Part shown: piece by piece, positions 6,720 through 13,689 of the stretch | How positions within the stretch are numbered: the first letter of the stretch is position 1 | Layout of the letters: each line of letters begins with the position of its first letter | Assembly (NCBI GenBank): GCA_023229165.1 | Contig: JALNZQ010000033.1 | Coordinates: 1 to 17,119, forward strand | Reading direction: 5' to 3' | Length of the DNA stretch: 17,119 nucleotides | DNA from: Methanothrix sp. | GTDB taxonomy: Archaea > Halobacteriota > Methanosarcinia > Methanotrichales > Methanotrichaceae | Position numbers and translations under genes: made by a program | The notes under the pieces: model-generated | Databases searched by the model: none | Told to the model about the DNA's origin: nothing | Seen by the model: only the letters and a program-made list of their open reading frames with translations

Positions 6720-7115
6720 GTTCTCCAGGTTGTTGCCAAGGACCGCCGTCCACCACCAACGAGCCATGTCCATCAGATCGCGGCTGAACATTCCGGAGAG
6801 CCGGTACTGGCCGCTTTTGTTTATGATCAGTCCCGCACCAAGCAGCTTGTTTCTCATGGCGTAAAAGGCGGACCGACTGACATTCAACTCTACCAGAAGC
6901 TGCTCCCACTCTTCCGCCTTTAATGGATCGCCGCTCTTCTGCCGTTCCTCCACCATTACCAGGAATTTCCGCCCACGCTGTGCCGTTGTTTCCTCCTGAA
7001 AAAGGCGAAGCATTAGCTCATGATAAGGATCACGTGAGTGGCTTATTGCATATTCGGATTTAGAGCGGACCTTAAGCGTAGTAGCGGTCCGGGGAGCCTT
7101 CTTGACATTGGTCAT
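6714..7115 (-). CDS. Hypothetical HTH-like protein, coupled to the DUF2551-like gene
   Basis: I do not recognise this 133-residue protein by name. Residues about 1-28 are basic and low in structure (MTNVKKAPRTATTLKVRSK). Residues about 30-60 are helical (HELMLRLFQEETTAQRGRKFLVMVEER). Residues about 65-110 look like a winged helix: EEWEQLLVELNVSRSAFYAMRNKLLGAG is a helix-turn-helix with SRSAFYAMRNKL as recognition helix, followed by a short wing LIINKSGQYRLS. The tail has an unusual WWWTAV. The start ATG overlaps the upstream gene's stop in ATGA (7112-7115), the classical sign of translational coupling, so both proteins are probably made together. Its stop overlaps the tfe stop on the other strand. 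A DNA-binding role is inferred only from the predicted fold. Confidence 0.65.
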   Translation of the reverse strand: MTNVKKAPRTATTLKVRSKSEYAISHSRDPYHELMLRLFQEETTAQRGRKFLVMVEERQKSGDPLKAEEWEQLLVELNVSRSAFYAMRNKLLGAGLIINKSGQYRLSGMFSRDLMDMARWWWTAVLGNNLENL

Positions 7116-7417
7116 AAGTTAGACAGTACTGCCCTGGCTATATCTGCATATTCATCTCTTAAAACATAGCTCTTAGGTGCACGATATGACTTCTTATTGA
7201 CATGTAATATTCCCAGACGTGAACAAATGTAGCCGATCATGGAGGCTACCACCTTCTTGGAAACATCGATTCTCTTGCATACGCTTTCATGAAGAGAGGC
7301 TACAGTAAACTCTCGAGCCTCGACTATCGACTCGAGAACAACTCGCCTCAGACCATCGGTGTCCAGATTGAGGAACCTAATCATTCGGCCTAATATCTCG
7401 GACCGCTGTGGTTTCAT
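7112..7417 (-). CDS. DUF2551-like small archaeal protein
   Basis: The pattern RSEILGRMIRFLN.DTDGLRRVVLE ... FTVASLHESVCKRIDVS.KVVASMIGYICSRLGIL resembles the archaeal DUF2551 family as I remember it. That family has about 90 residues, a helix-turn-helix-like fold and no known function. This one has 101 residues from ATG 7417, which I prefer because a GGGGGG tract (7422-7427) sits 4 nt upstream. An earlier TTG at 7429 would add four residues. The C-terminal segment APKSYVLRDEYADIARAVL looks like a wing followed by a helix. The gene is first in a two-gene unit with the HTH-like gene at 6714, overlapping in ATGA. A likely promoter is the AT-rich block 7468-7478, which reads TATATATTATA on this strand and gives a leader of about 28 nt. 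The family name is moderately certain; the function is unknown. Confidence 0.6.
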   Translation of the reverse strand: MKPQRSEILGRMIRFLNLDTDGLRRVVLESIVEAREFTVASLHESVCKRIDVSKKVVASMIGYICSRLGILHVNKKSYRAPKSYVLRDEYADIARAVLSNL

Positions 7418-7429
7418 CGTACCCCCCAA

Positions 7430-7510
7430 ACTACCCCATATACATTTAACAATACTTTAGTAATACGTATAATATATACTTTACTATATGAGACGATACT
7501 TTAATACGGC
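7430..7510. promoter_or_regulatory. Divergent promoter region with three ATACTTTA boxes
   Basis: This AT-rich stretch lies between the minus-strand DUF2551-like unit and the plus-strand TPR gene. It has ATACTTTA at 7452-7459, 7476-7483 and 7496-7503 (start-to-start 24 and 20 nt), the palindrome ATACGTAT at 7463-7470, and TATA-like sequences usable in both directions. It must hold the promoters of both genes. Repeated boxes suggest either several TATA elements or operator sites. Confidence 0.5.
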
Positions 7511-7598
7511 TTCATCGGAAACCTCAATTGCACCGCTATGAGTTTAAGCGGGCCGCCGCATAGTGCCGATGATAAAGAGCAAGCGGATCGGAATTAAT

Positions 7599-8321
7599 AT
7601 GTCAGAAGATGAAAATGCAAAAGCTGAGATCCTCTATGCCCAGGGAAACTACGAGGAGGCGGTATTGGCTTGGGAGAAAGCAGAGGATGTTTTGCCGCAT
7701 AGCTTCACCCAATGCTTCAAAAAAGGCAAAGCTTTACGAAAGCTTGGCAGGTACGATGAGGCAGCAGCAGCCCTGGAAATGGCTCTCTTGCTCGAACCTA
7801 ATAATGCCAATGCCTGGAAGGCTCATGCCCTGGTCTGCAGCCAGATGGATAGGAATGCTGAGGCGGCGGTGTCCTGTGAAAAGGCCCTGGCCCTCGATCC
7901 ATACAATGCCCGGACCTGGATAGTAAGAGGCTTTGCCCTGCACCAGTTGGGGCAATACGAGAAGGCGGTGGAAAGCTATGCCAGAGCCGTTGAATGCAAT
8001 CCACTCGGGGCGGACGGCAGGAGGGCCTGGAATAACCGAGGCGCAGCTTTGGACAACCTGCATAGACACGAGGAGGCTATCGAGAGCTATGAAGAGGCAC
8101 TCATGATCGATCCCTTCGACATATATGCATGGAACAACAAAGGCGTGGCCTTGGGGGTCTTAGCCCGGCACGAAGAGGCGGTAAGCTGCTTTTTAAAGGC
8201 CATAAAGATCGAGCCGGAATATGCAACGGCCTGGAAGAACCTGGGGCTTGCCTACCAGTCACTACATCGTGATCATGAGGCGGAAGAGGCCTTTGCTAGA
8301 GCAAAGGAATTGGGACTCTGA
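7599..8321 (+). CDS. Tetratricopeptide repeat (TPR) protein
   Basis: The 240-residue protein is made almost entirely of seven TPR units of about 34 residues, each a helical hairpin, together forming a protein-binding superhelix. Recognisable units include ILYAQGNYEEAVLAWEKA, GKALRKLGRYDEAAAALEMAL, FALHQLGQYEKAVESYARAV, GAALDNLHRHEEAIESYEEAL, GVALGVLARHEEAVSCFLKAI and LGLAYQSLHRDHEAEEAFARA. They carry the consensus pattern W-x2-x-G-x2-Y/A ... A-x3-F/Y-x2-A-L ... P. There is no signal peptide or membrane segment and no second domain, so it is probably a cytoplasmic scaffold with an unknown partner. I chose ATG 7599, which follows a purine-rich GGATCGGAA. GTG 7563 and ATG 7569 are in frame and would add 12 or 10 residues without a visible ribosome-binding site. 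Such proteins are abundant in methanogens, and the repeat fold gives no specific function. Confidence 0.85.
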   Translation: MSEDENAKAEILYAQGNYEEAVLAWEKAEDVLPHSFTQCFKKGKALRKLGRYDEAAAALEMALLLEPNNANAWKAHALVCSQMDRNAEAAVSCEKALALDPYNARTWIVRGFALHQLGQYEKAVESYARAVECNPLGADGRRAWNNRGAALDNLHRHEEAIESYEEALMIDPFDIYAWNNKGVALGVLARHEEAVSCFLKAIKIEPEYATAWKNLGLAYQSLHRDHEAEEAFARAKELGL

Positions 8322-8326
8322 TTGAT

Positions 8327-8842
8327 CTATTTCTTGCCCGATAGAACTCTTGCAATCTCATCAACGAGAGCCTCACGGTTCTCCCGGGTTACGGTCATCA
8401 CTTGAAATGTGCTGCGAATTTTCTTAGCCAGACGGTGATTGGACCACTCGTGCAGCACCACAAGCATGGGCAAGGGTGAGGCTATGGCCATTTCTACGGC
8501 GGAGACGAACCTGTGGCTGGTCAGCTCCATGGGACCCACCTCGTCTACCACGATCAGCTCGCATTTCAGGGCGTTTTCTATGGCCCTTGCACCGAGACCA
8601 TCCAGGTCTTCCGGATGGATGCGGTACTTCCCCAATTGCGGCCCGCTGCCCGTCTCATCGGCCAGCATGCCCACTGCCCCTGAAGCAAGATCGAGCAGCT
8701 CAAAGCCGATGCGCCGATCTTTGTAACGCTTATCTCGCGCCAGCACTCCCCCCACGCGCATGCCTGCAGCTTTTGCCACTTTAGCCACCAGAGTGGATTT
8801 GCCGATGCCGGGGGACCCGGTGACTGCGATCCTAAATACCAT
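8327..8842 (-). CDS. THEP1-family nucleoside-triphosphatase
   Basis: This 171-residue P-loop NTPase belongs to the THEP1/NTPCR family (first described from Aquifex THEP1 and human NTPCR), which hydrolyses NTPs slowly in vitro and has an unsettled cellular role. Walker A is GSPGIGKST at residues 9-17, and Walker B is LIVVDEVGPMEL with Asp100-Glu101. The family segments GGVLARDKR.KDRRIGFELLDL and the C-terminal VMTVTRENREALVDEI are also present. Length is normal for the family (about 170-180). The start ATG 8842 overlaps the end of the upstream Toprim gene by 11 nt and has a strong GAGGGAG ribosome-binding site inside that gene. It is the last of three tightly packed minus-strand genes, and its stop lies 5 nt from the end of the convergent TPR gene. 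Physical linkage to a Toprim protein suggests a nucleic-acid role, but that is inference. Confidence 0.9.
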   Translation of the reverse strand: MVFRIAVTGSPGIGKSTLVAKVAKAAGMRVGGVLARDKRYKDRRIGFELLDLASGAVGMLADETGSGPQLGKYRIHPEDLDGLGARAIENALKCELIVVDEVGPMELTSHRFVSAVEMAIASPLPMLVVLHEWSNHRLAKKIRSTFQVMTVTRENREALVDEIARVLSGKK

Positions 8843-9263
8843 ATTGCTCCCTCATCCGTTCCGCGTAGCGGCTCAGGCTCTCTACATCCTTTATCTCTTT
8901 CTTGACCAGTTTTTTAAGGCGACTTCGGATCTCGCTATCCGGTTGCGATCCTACAGAGCGCAGGTGGCACTCGATCGTCTTGCACATCTCATCGCCTTTG
9001 TCATCCCAGTCGGTGAGGAGTATGATCTGAGAATAGCTCCTGGCAGCATCCTCCGCCAGGTCCAGAGCACTGCGGCGCGAGGCCATGATCACGGGTCCAG
9101 GAAGGCCCAAAGCACGCAAGGCCTGCAGGTCACGCCTTCCTTCTACAATGATGGCCGCACCCTGGCAAGAAGCGTCGAGAAGGGAAGCGATCAGCTCCTC
9201 CAGGGCCTCCAGATCATAAGTCCTCTTGGGACGGCACTCATGCTCAACACTACCCCAAATCAT
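8832..9263 (-). CDS. UPF0292-like Toprim domain protein
   Basis: This small archaeal protein consists essentially of one Toprim fold, the metal-binding catalytic domain of DnaG primases, topoisomerases and RNase M5/OLD-type nucleases. The conserved acidic residues are visible: Glu in AIIVEGRRDLQALRALG, and the DxD pair in IILLTDWDDKGDEM. The rest (RLKKLVKKEIKDVESL) is helical and basic. From ATG 9263 it has 143 residues. A TTG at 9278, directly next to the preceding stop codon, would add five and is also possible. It fits the UPF0292 group of stand-alone archaeal Toprim proteins of unknown function; no primase zinc finger or helicase domain is attached. It lies between a DUF167 gene (adjacent) and the THEP1 gene (11-nt overlap), so the three are almost certainly co-translated. 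It is probably Mg-dependent and acts on nucleic acid or phosphoesters; the substrate is unknown. Confidence 0.8.
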   Translation of the reverse strand: MIWGSVEHECRPKRTYDLEALEELIASLLDASCQGAAIIVEGRRDLQALRALGLPGPVIMASRRSALDLAEDAARSYSQIILLTDWDDKGDEMCKTIECHLRSVGSQPDSEIRSRLKKLVKKEIKDVESLSRYAERMREQYGI

Positions 9264-9278
9264 ATTTTCCCAGCTCAA

Positions 9279-9593
9279 TTATTTCATCTTCTTCTCTAAT
9301 GCAAAAACGGCCTCATCCTTTGCCATGCCTTTTACCAAAAGAAGCTTTCTGGCGCTCTTGTGGCCGCTTAAGACCTCGATATTATGCTCGGAAATGCATA
9401 GCGCTCCGGCCAGCTCCGCCATCAGTTGCCGATTAGCCCGTCCTCGCGACGGCTCCTCCGTCAGATGGGCTTCTATCGACCTTCGCCAGGGATTGAAACC
9501 GGAAGGCACAGCCAACCTGGAAGAGCCGGGCACCACCTCAAAGCTTATGGTGCAGCCCTGAGGATGAGATTTAACCGCCTCGCAAATGTCCAT
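9279..9593 (-). CDS. UPF0235 / DUF167 (YggU-like) protein
   Basis: The 104-residue protein has the DUF167 pattern: TISFEVVPGSSRLAVPSGFNPWR (beta strand and PGxSR turn), then IEAHLTEEPSRGRANRQLMAELA, the family's APPxxGKANxxLxxxLA segment. ALCISEHNIEVLSGHKSARKLLLVKG follows, matching the SGxxSRxKxxxI block. Length and order match the family, which is found in bacteria, archaea and eukaryotes and has no established function. The start ATG 9593 has an AGGAAT ribosome-binding site immediately upstream. It is the first gene of the three-gene minus-strand operon, ending 1 nt from the possible TTG start of the Toprim gene. The promoter must lie in the 109-nt divergent gap shared with the purH-like gene. 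Confidence 0.88.
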   Translation of the reverse strand: MDICEAVKSHPQGCTISFEVVPGSSRLAVPSGFNPWRRSIEAHLTEEPSRGRANRQLMAELAGALCISEHNIEVLSGHKSARKLLLVKGMAKDEAVFALEKKMK

Positions 9594-9702
9594 TATTCCT
9601 AAAAGAGGCGTTCTGGGGGCTTAAAGCTTATCTCGGGCATACGAGGAATAGCGTTTTGGCAAAAAGTTAAAATAGCGCCAGCGATGAAAGAAAAGAGGTT
9701 CG
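9594..9702. promoter_or_regulatory. Divergent promoter region between the DUF167 operon and the purH-like gene
   Basis: For the plus gene, AAAAAGTTAAAATAG (9661-9675) is a TATA-like box about 30 nt before ATG 9703, and GAGGT (9695-9699) a ribosome-binding site; the leader would be under 10 nt. For the minus operon, TTAAAGCTTA (9621-9630) lies about 30 nt before ATG 9593. Both transcripts would be nearly leaderless. No experimental support. Confidence 0.4.
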
Positions 9703-11049
9703 ATGAAGATCAAGAAAGTCGTCGTCCTGGCAGGTCATTCTCTGCCGGCAGGATCCATTCTTCCCGGCTTGGAGCAGCTTGGCCTGCAAATCTGCGACCG
9801 GCTCTCTGGCCAAGGAAAGGATTGCCTTTTGATATGTGACACGGGATATGTTACCACACCCGTGGGAGCGCTCCTCATTCGCCAGGCGCTCTTTGATGGA
9901 AGTCCTGTTTTATTGGGCAACGCAAACTGCTCATCGGTTTTAGAAGAGATCAAGCAGACGGGCTGCCTTTCTTTAGAGACCAGAAATAACCTGGAGGCAT
10001 ATGCCCTCTACAGGTGTCTGCAAAGCGACTCGCTAAGACTTTCCGCTCTTCAGGCCGGCACGAATGCCATGCCCCGCTATGCGGCGGCGGCCTATGAGAA
10101 AGTGCAGGATCTTCGTTATGGAGAGAACTGGCACCAGAAGGCGGCACTCTACAGCAAAGAGAATGGCCTGGGCTTGCAAAAAGCCAAGAAGCTGAATGGA
10201 CGGGAGATGTCCTATAACAACATGGTCGATGCAGAAACGGTGCTTGAGATGCTAATCGACCTATCTGAGTACGATGGCGTCCCGGTAGAAAGGCCTCTCT
10301 CCGTCATTGTGAAGCATGCCAATCCCTGCGGCGTGGCCTATGGCGAAAGTCTTGCCGATGCTTATCGGCTCTCTTTTGCGACAGATCCCAAATCTGCCTT
10401 TGGGGGCGTCATTGGATTCAATCGGCCGGTGGACACAGACACGGCTCGCGCCATCGGCGACAGCTTCGTAGAGGTTCTGCTGGCCCCGGGCTATGAGCCA
10501 GAGGCCCTAAAGCTGCTGATGGAAAAGAAGCCCAATCGCAGAATATTAGATATTGGAGATCTTCTGGCCCGAAAGGACGAACTATATCGGGGATTTTATC
10601 AAAGAAGCATCTTCGGGGGCATGATGCTCCAGGATTATGATACCTGCGACCTCAAGGAATGGAAGGTAGTAACCAAGAGGTCTCCCACAGACAAGGAGAG
10701 CCGAGCCCTTCGATTTGCCTGGAAGGTCTCCAAGTATGTCAAGTCTAATGCTCTGGTTTATGCGTCTGAGTGCCAGACCATAGGCATAGGATCGGGCCAG
10801 GTGAGCCGGGTGGATTCAGCGCGCTTTGGTGCGGAAAAGGCAGAGGAGCACGGCCTTTGCACTCGAGGGACGGTAGCTGCCACGGATTCATTCTTCCCCT
10901 TCCGGGACGGATTGGATCAAACCTTCCAGGCAGGAGCTGTTGCAGTAATTCATCCGGGCGGGTCCATACGGGATGCAGAGGTGATTGATGCCGCCAATGA
11001 GCACGACATGGCCATGGTCTTCACAGGCATGCGCCATTTCCGACACTAA
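9703..11049 (+). CDS. AICAR transformylase (PurH-like, IMP cyclohydrolase domain degenerate or absent)
   Basis: The C-terminal 330 residues are the AICAR formyltransferase domain of PurH, which transfers a formyl group from 10-formyl-tetrahydrofolate (or the archaeal pterin equivalent) to AICAR in purine synthesis. Visible motifs are DLRYGENWHQKAALY, NGREMSYNNMVDA, the catalytic Lys204-His205 in IVKHANPCG, DPKSAFGGVIGFN, KSNALVYA, IGSGQVSRVDSARFGAEKA, TDSFFPFRDGLD and VIHPGGSIRDAEVI. The N-terminal part is about 130 residues instead of about 195, and lacks the SVSDKTG and STGGT motifs of the IMP cyclohydrolase domain. A weak remnant may remain in VLEEIKQTGCLSLETRNNLEAYA. The product is 448 residues against about 510-530 for bifunctional PurH. 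It therefore probably does only the formyl transfer (a PurH2-type enzyme), with ring closure by archaeal PurO elsewhere. The start is ATG 9703, with GAGGT just upstream. The beta-helix gene follows 22 nt later. Confidence 0.88.
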   Translation: MKIKKVVVLAGHSLPAGSILPGLEQLGLQICDRLSGQGKDCLLICDTGYVTTPVGALLIRQALFDGSPVLLGNANCSSVLEEIKQTGCLSLETRNNLEAYALYRCLQSDSLRLSALQAGTNAMPRYAAAAYEKVQDLRYGENWHQKAALYSKENGLGLQKAKKLNGREMSYNNMVDAETVLEMLIDLSEYDGVPVERPLSVIVKHANPCGVAYGESLADAYRLSFATDPKSAFGGVIGFNRPVDTDTARAIGDSFVEVLLAPGYEPEALKLLMEKKPNRRILDIGDLLARKDELYRGFYQRSIFGGMMLQDYDTCDLKEWKVVTKRSPTDKESRALRFAWKVSKYVKSNALVYASECQTIGIGSGQVSRVDSARFGAEKAEEHGLCTRGTVAATDSFFPFRDGLDQTFQAGAVAVIHPGGSIRDAEVIDAANEHDMAMVFTGMRHFRH

Positions 11050-11071
11050 AATTATCTCTTGAGGTTAGCCA

Positions 11072-12559
11072 ATGGAAATAGCGAAGAGCCCAAAATATTC
11101 CCGCAAAGAATTTTCGACCATTAAATGCATTCTAGCTCTTGTGCTTTTCATCTACTTAGCATTTGATACGGTATCGGCAAACGTTATCCAGGCAGGAACG
11201 GATATCCAGACGGCCATAAACTCGGCCAAGGCAGGAGACACGATAGTAGTAGGTCCGGGAGAGGTAAGCCGCTTCGAGGTGGACCGACCGCTAACCATTG
11301 AGGGGCAAGGCAGCCCCATTATCTCTGCAGCTTTGCAGAAACCTGCCATAAGAGTGTCCAGTGATGACGTCACCATCACCGGATTTCGCATAAAAGGCAT
11401 AGGCAAGGATAGCGATGCCAAGTTCAATTACTACATGCAAAATCCAGCTGCTGCAGCCGGAGGGCGCTTCGATGAGCCAAATTCGGCCATCGTTGTGAAG
11501 GGCTACGGCTTTTCTCTGATAAATTGCAGTATCTTTGGAGCGCAGGTGGCAATTTCTGCGGAGAATGTGCAAGACCTCGTCTTGCAGAATACGACCATAG
11601 ATGGCTGCGATACTGGTGCTTCCATACTGCAAAGTGCCCGGGTAAAAGTCGCAGCCTGCCGCATTACGAGCTGCAAAAAATACGGGCTGGATATTGAAAA
11701 GTCCCGGGATGTGACCCTGGACAATAACAGCATTGTAAACAACACCAACGGCGGCATACTGCTCAAAGAGACGAACGGTGGCATCATTCAGGATAATATC
11801 CTATCCATGAACACCTTTGGGCTGTCTCTTTGGAATGCGTCATATAACCAGGTGAGAAGAAACCGTGCCGATCATAATTACTACGGGATCCTGGTGACGG
11901 CCTCGTCTAACTACAACAATATAACCGATAATTTGGCAGAGGATAACAGCAGAAGCGAGATCGTGACCGGTTTTGGCATCGGCATCAGCCTGCAAGAGAA
12001 CAGCAGCTACAACATGCTGATCAGAAACACTGCTAAAGGCAACTTCAATGGCCTGGAGATCTCAAAGGGCTGCAAGTTCAATGCCGTCTACGAAAACAAC
12101 GCCTCGGACAATAAACACGGCATAAGGCTCAATGAGAACCGCAATAACCTCATATTCGGCAACAACTTCATGAGAAACGATATCAATGCCTATGAGAATA
12201 CCAGCCTCAATATTTGGAATACCACAATCGGCAACTACTACAGCGATTATACTGGCAAAGACGAGAATAATGACGGCATAGGCGATCAGCCCTATTCCCT
12301 TCCTGGGCCACAGTCCCATTCCTTTGATTCGCGGCCCCTCATCCGGCCATTGCTGACGGGATTGGACGGCGCGATGCTTCGGGATGAGGTTAAGAAATAC
12401 GCCGTGTACGGGCCGGCTGATGATGAGTATCCTACCATTAGTAAGCAAAAAGGCGTCATGGTGATATCTCGCAAAGCGTCCAGCTCGCCGCCCAAATGGA
12501 CGGACTCCAGGGCCTTTGATGCCAGCGCACCGCCGTTTCAGAAAGAGAATGATTTCTGA
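11072..12559 (+). CDS. Secreted parallel beta-helix (NosD/PbH1 repeat) protein
   Basis: This 495-residue protein is predicted to be exported. A basic N-terminus is followed by a hydrophobic segment at about 18-31 (CILALVLFIYLAF) and a likely signal peptidase site after VSA at 34-36. IQAGTDIQTAINSAKAGDTIVV is the usual start of NosD-type right-handed beta-helices. Residues about 70-390 are repeated short strands with N-rich turns (DNNSIVNNTNGGILL, DNILSMNTFGLSL, ENNASDNKHGIRL, GNNFMRND), the PbH1/CASH pattern. At about 385-410 lies YYSDYTGKDENNDGIGDQPY, the archaeal cap motif, with a possible calcium-binding DxNxDG loop starting at Asp397. There are many N-glycosylation sequons (NASYN, NNIT, NSSYN, NTSLN), which fits a surface protein. 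The last 70 residues are low in structure, and no membrane anchor or sorting signal is seen. A GAGGT ribosome-binding site (11061-11065) supports ATG 11072. Ligand (polysaccharide or other) unknown. Confidence 0.88.
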   Translation: MEIAKSPKYSRKEFSTIKCILALVLFIYLAFDTVSANVIQAGTDIQTAINSAKAGDTIVVGPGEVSRFEVDRPLTIEGQGSPIISAALQKPAIRVSSDDVTITGFRIKGIGKDSDAKFNYYMQNPAAAAGGRFDEPNSAIVVKGYGFSLINCSIFGAQVAISAENVQDLVLQNTTIDGCDTGASILQSARVKVAACRITSCKKYGLDIEKSRDVTLDNNSIVNNTNGGILLKETNGGIIQDNILSMNTFGLSLWNASYNQVRRNRADHNYYGILVTASSNYNNITDNLAEDNSRSEIVTGFGIGISLQENSSYNMLIRNTAKGNFNGLEISKGCKFNAVYENNASDNKHGIRLNENRNNLIFGNNFMRNDINAYENTSLNIWNTTIGNYYSDYTGKDENNDGIGDQPYSLPGPQSHSFDSRPLIRPLLTGLDGAMLRDEVKKYAVYGPADDEYPTISKQKGVMVISRKASSSPPKWTDSRAFDASAPPFQKENDF

Positions 12560-13614
12560 TGAATCTCATAACGGAGGGCGCCATCACCTTTGAGACCGAG
12601 GGGGCCTTCTACAATCCCAAGATGCTTCTCAACCGGGATATCGGCGTAGCCATGGCCAGTAGCCTGGGCCTCACCGACTACCTGGACGCCCTATCCGCCA
12701 GCGGCATTCGTGGACTGAGAGTGGCTAAGGAAGCAGGCGTAGAAAAAGTGACCCTAAACGACGTCAGCCCACTGGCTTGCCGGCTCATGGAAAAAAACAT
12801 GGCCAGAAATGGTCTGACCGGCACGGTAACCTGCTGCAATGCCAACGTTCTCCTGCATGAGCAGCACTTCCAGGCGGTGGACCTGGACCCCTTCGGCTCA
12901 CCATCGTCCTATCTTTCTGCAGCCAGCCGGTCCGCTCTCTCTTATCTATTCATCACTGCCACCGACACTGCGCCCCTTTGCGGTGCCCATCTCATGAGCG
13001 GTATCCGCAAGTACATGGCAGTCCCACTACGTACAGACTATCACCGGGAGATGGGGGCCAGAATTCTGCTCGGCCTGGCGGCGCGGGAGCTGGCTCGCCT
13101 GGATAAAGCCATGCAGCCCATGCTCACCCACGTTACCGATCACTATGTTAGGACTTACCTGCGTGTGATCAAGGGAGCAAAAGCAGCCGATAGATGCCTG
13201 GAAAAACTGGGCTATGTCGAGCACTGCCGTAGCTGCGGCAGCTTTGTTCTACTGGAAAAGCCCAAGCCCAGTGGAGAGTGTCGCCACTGCCTTGGCAAGA
13301 CGACTTTGGCCGGCCCTCTGTGGTTGGGCGGGATACAGGAGGCACAGGTTATTGAGAAGGCCTTGGGCTGGGAGGGCCAAAGCCGCCGGGCAAAAAAGCT
13401 CCTTGGCACATGTGCAAGCGAAGTGGAGGTGCCCATGTACTATGATCATCATAGCATCTGCGAGAGGCTGCACATCACCCCCGGCAAGATAGATGACGCA
13501 ATAGAGCGACTGCGAGCAAGTGGATACAGCGCTTCACGTACTCATTTTTATGGACTTGGCATCAAGACCGATGCCGGCATGACACAGGTCGAAGCGGCCA
13601 TAAGACCGGCTTGA
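12559..13614 (+). CDS. trm1: tRNA (guanine(26)-N2)-dimethyltransferase Trm1
   Basis: Trm1 uses S-adenosylmethionine to dimethylate G26 of tRNA at the junction of D-arm and anticodon stem. The 351-residue protein begins with LITEGAITFETEGAFYNPKM, typical of the family. The methyltransferase core has ALSASGIRGLR (motif I, SAM binding, about 44-54), VTLNDVSPLA (about 64-73) and the catalytic DLDPFGSP (108-115). The C-terminal tRNA-binding domain carries a four-cysteine zinc site (Cys223, Cys226, Cys241, Cys244), GPLWLGGIQ, and the family's closing motif as THFYGLGIKTDA. It is slightly shorter than many homologues (about 370-390). The ATG overlaps the beta-helix gene's TGA by one base (TGATG), so its translation probably depends on ribosomes arriving from that gene; no independent ribosome-binding site is clear. 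A hairpin follows directly after its stop. Confidence 0.96.
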   Translation: MNLITEGAITFETEGAFYNPKMLLNRDIGVAMASSLGLTDYLDALSASGIRGLRVAKEAGVEKVTLNDVSPLACRLMEKNMARNGLTGTVTCCNANVLLHEQHFQAVDLDPFGSPSSYLSAASRSALSYLFITATDTAPLCGAHLMSGIRKYMAVPLRTDYHREMGARILLGLAARELARLDKAMQPMLTHVTDHYVRTYLRVIKGAKAADRCLEKLGYVEHCRSCGSFVLLEKPKPSGECRHCLGKTTLAGPLWLGGIQEAQVIEKALGWEGQSRRAKKLLGTCASEVEVPMYYDHHSICERLHITPGKIDDAIERLRASGYSASRTHFYGLGIKTDAGMTQVEAAIRPA

Positions 13615-13650
13615 TTTCATAATAATTTATGAAAGGTCCTACCTGTTTTT
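13615..13650 (+). terminator. Hairpin and T-run after trm1
   Basis: TTTCATAA (13615-13622) and TTATGAAA (13627-13634) form a perfect 8-bp stem with a 4-nt loop starting one base after the trm1 stop; five T follow at 13646-13650. The stem is AT-rich, so termination would depend largely on the T-run. It is the probable end of the purH-like/beta-helix/trm1 operon. Confidence 0.55.
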
Positions 13651-13660
13651 CAACCTAAAA

Positions 13661-13669
13661 CTTAATAAA
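13661..13669 (+). promoter_or_regulatory. Candidate TATA box for the DUF3147-like gene
   Basis: CTTAATAAA at 13661-13669 would place transcription start near 13690, at the base of the first leader hairpin. An alternative is TTATATTT near 13790-13798, which would give a leaderless mRNA beginning near ATG 13814. The sequence alone does not decide between them. Confidence 0.35.
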
Positions 13670-13689
13670 GGAGAAGAGACCTAATAGTG

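Noticed and set aside
9226..9561. 111-residue plus-strand open frame opposite the DUF167 gene
   Set aside because: It is antisense to a gene with clear DUF167 motifs and ribosome-binding site, and has no motif of its own.
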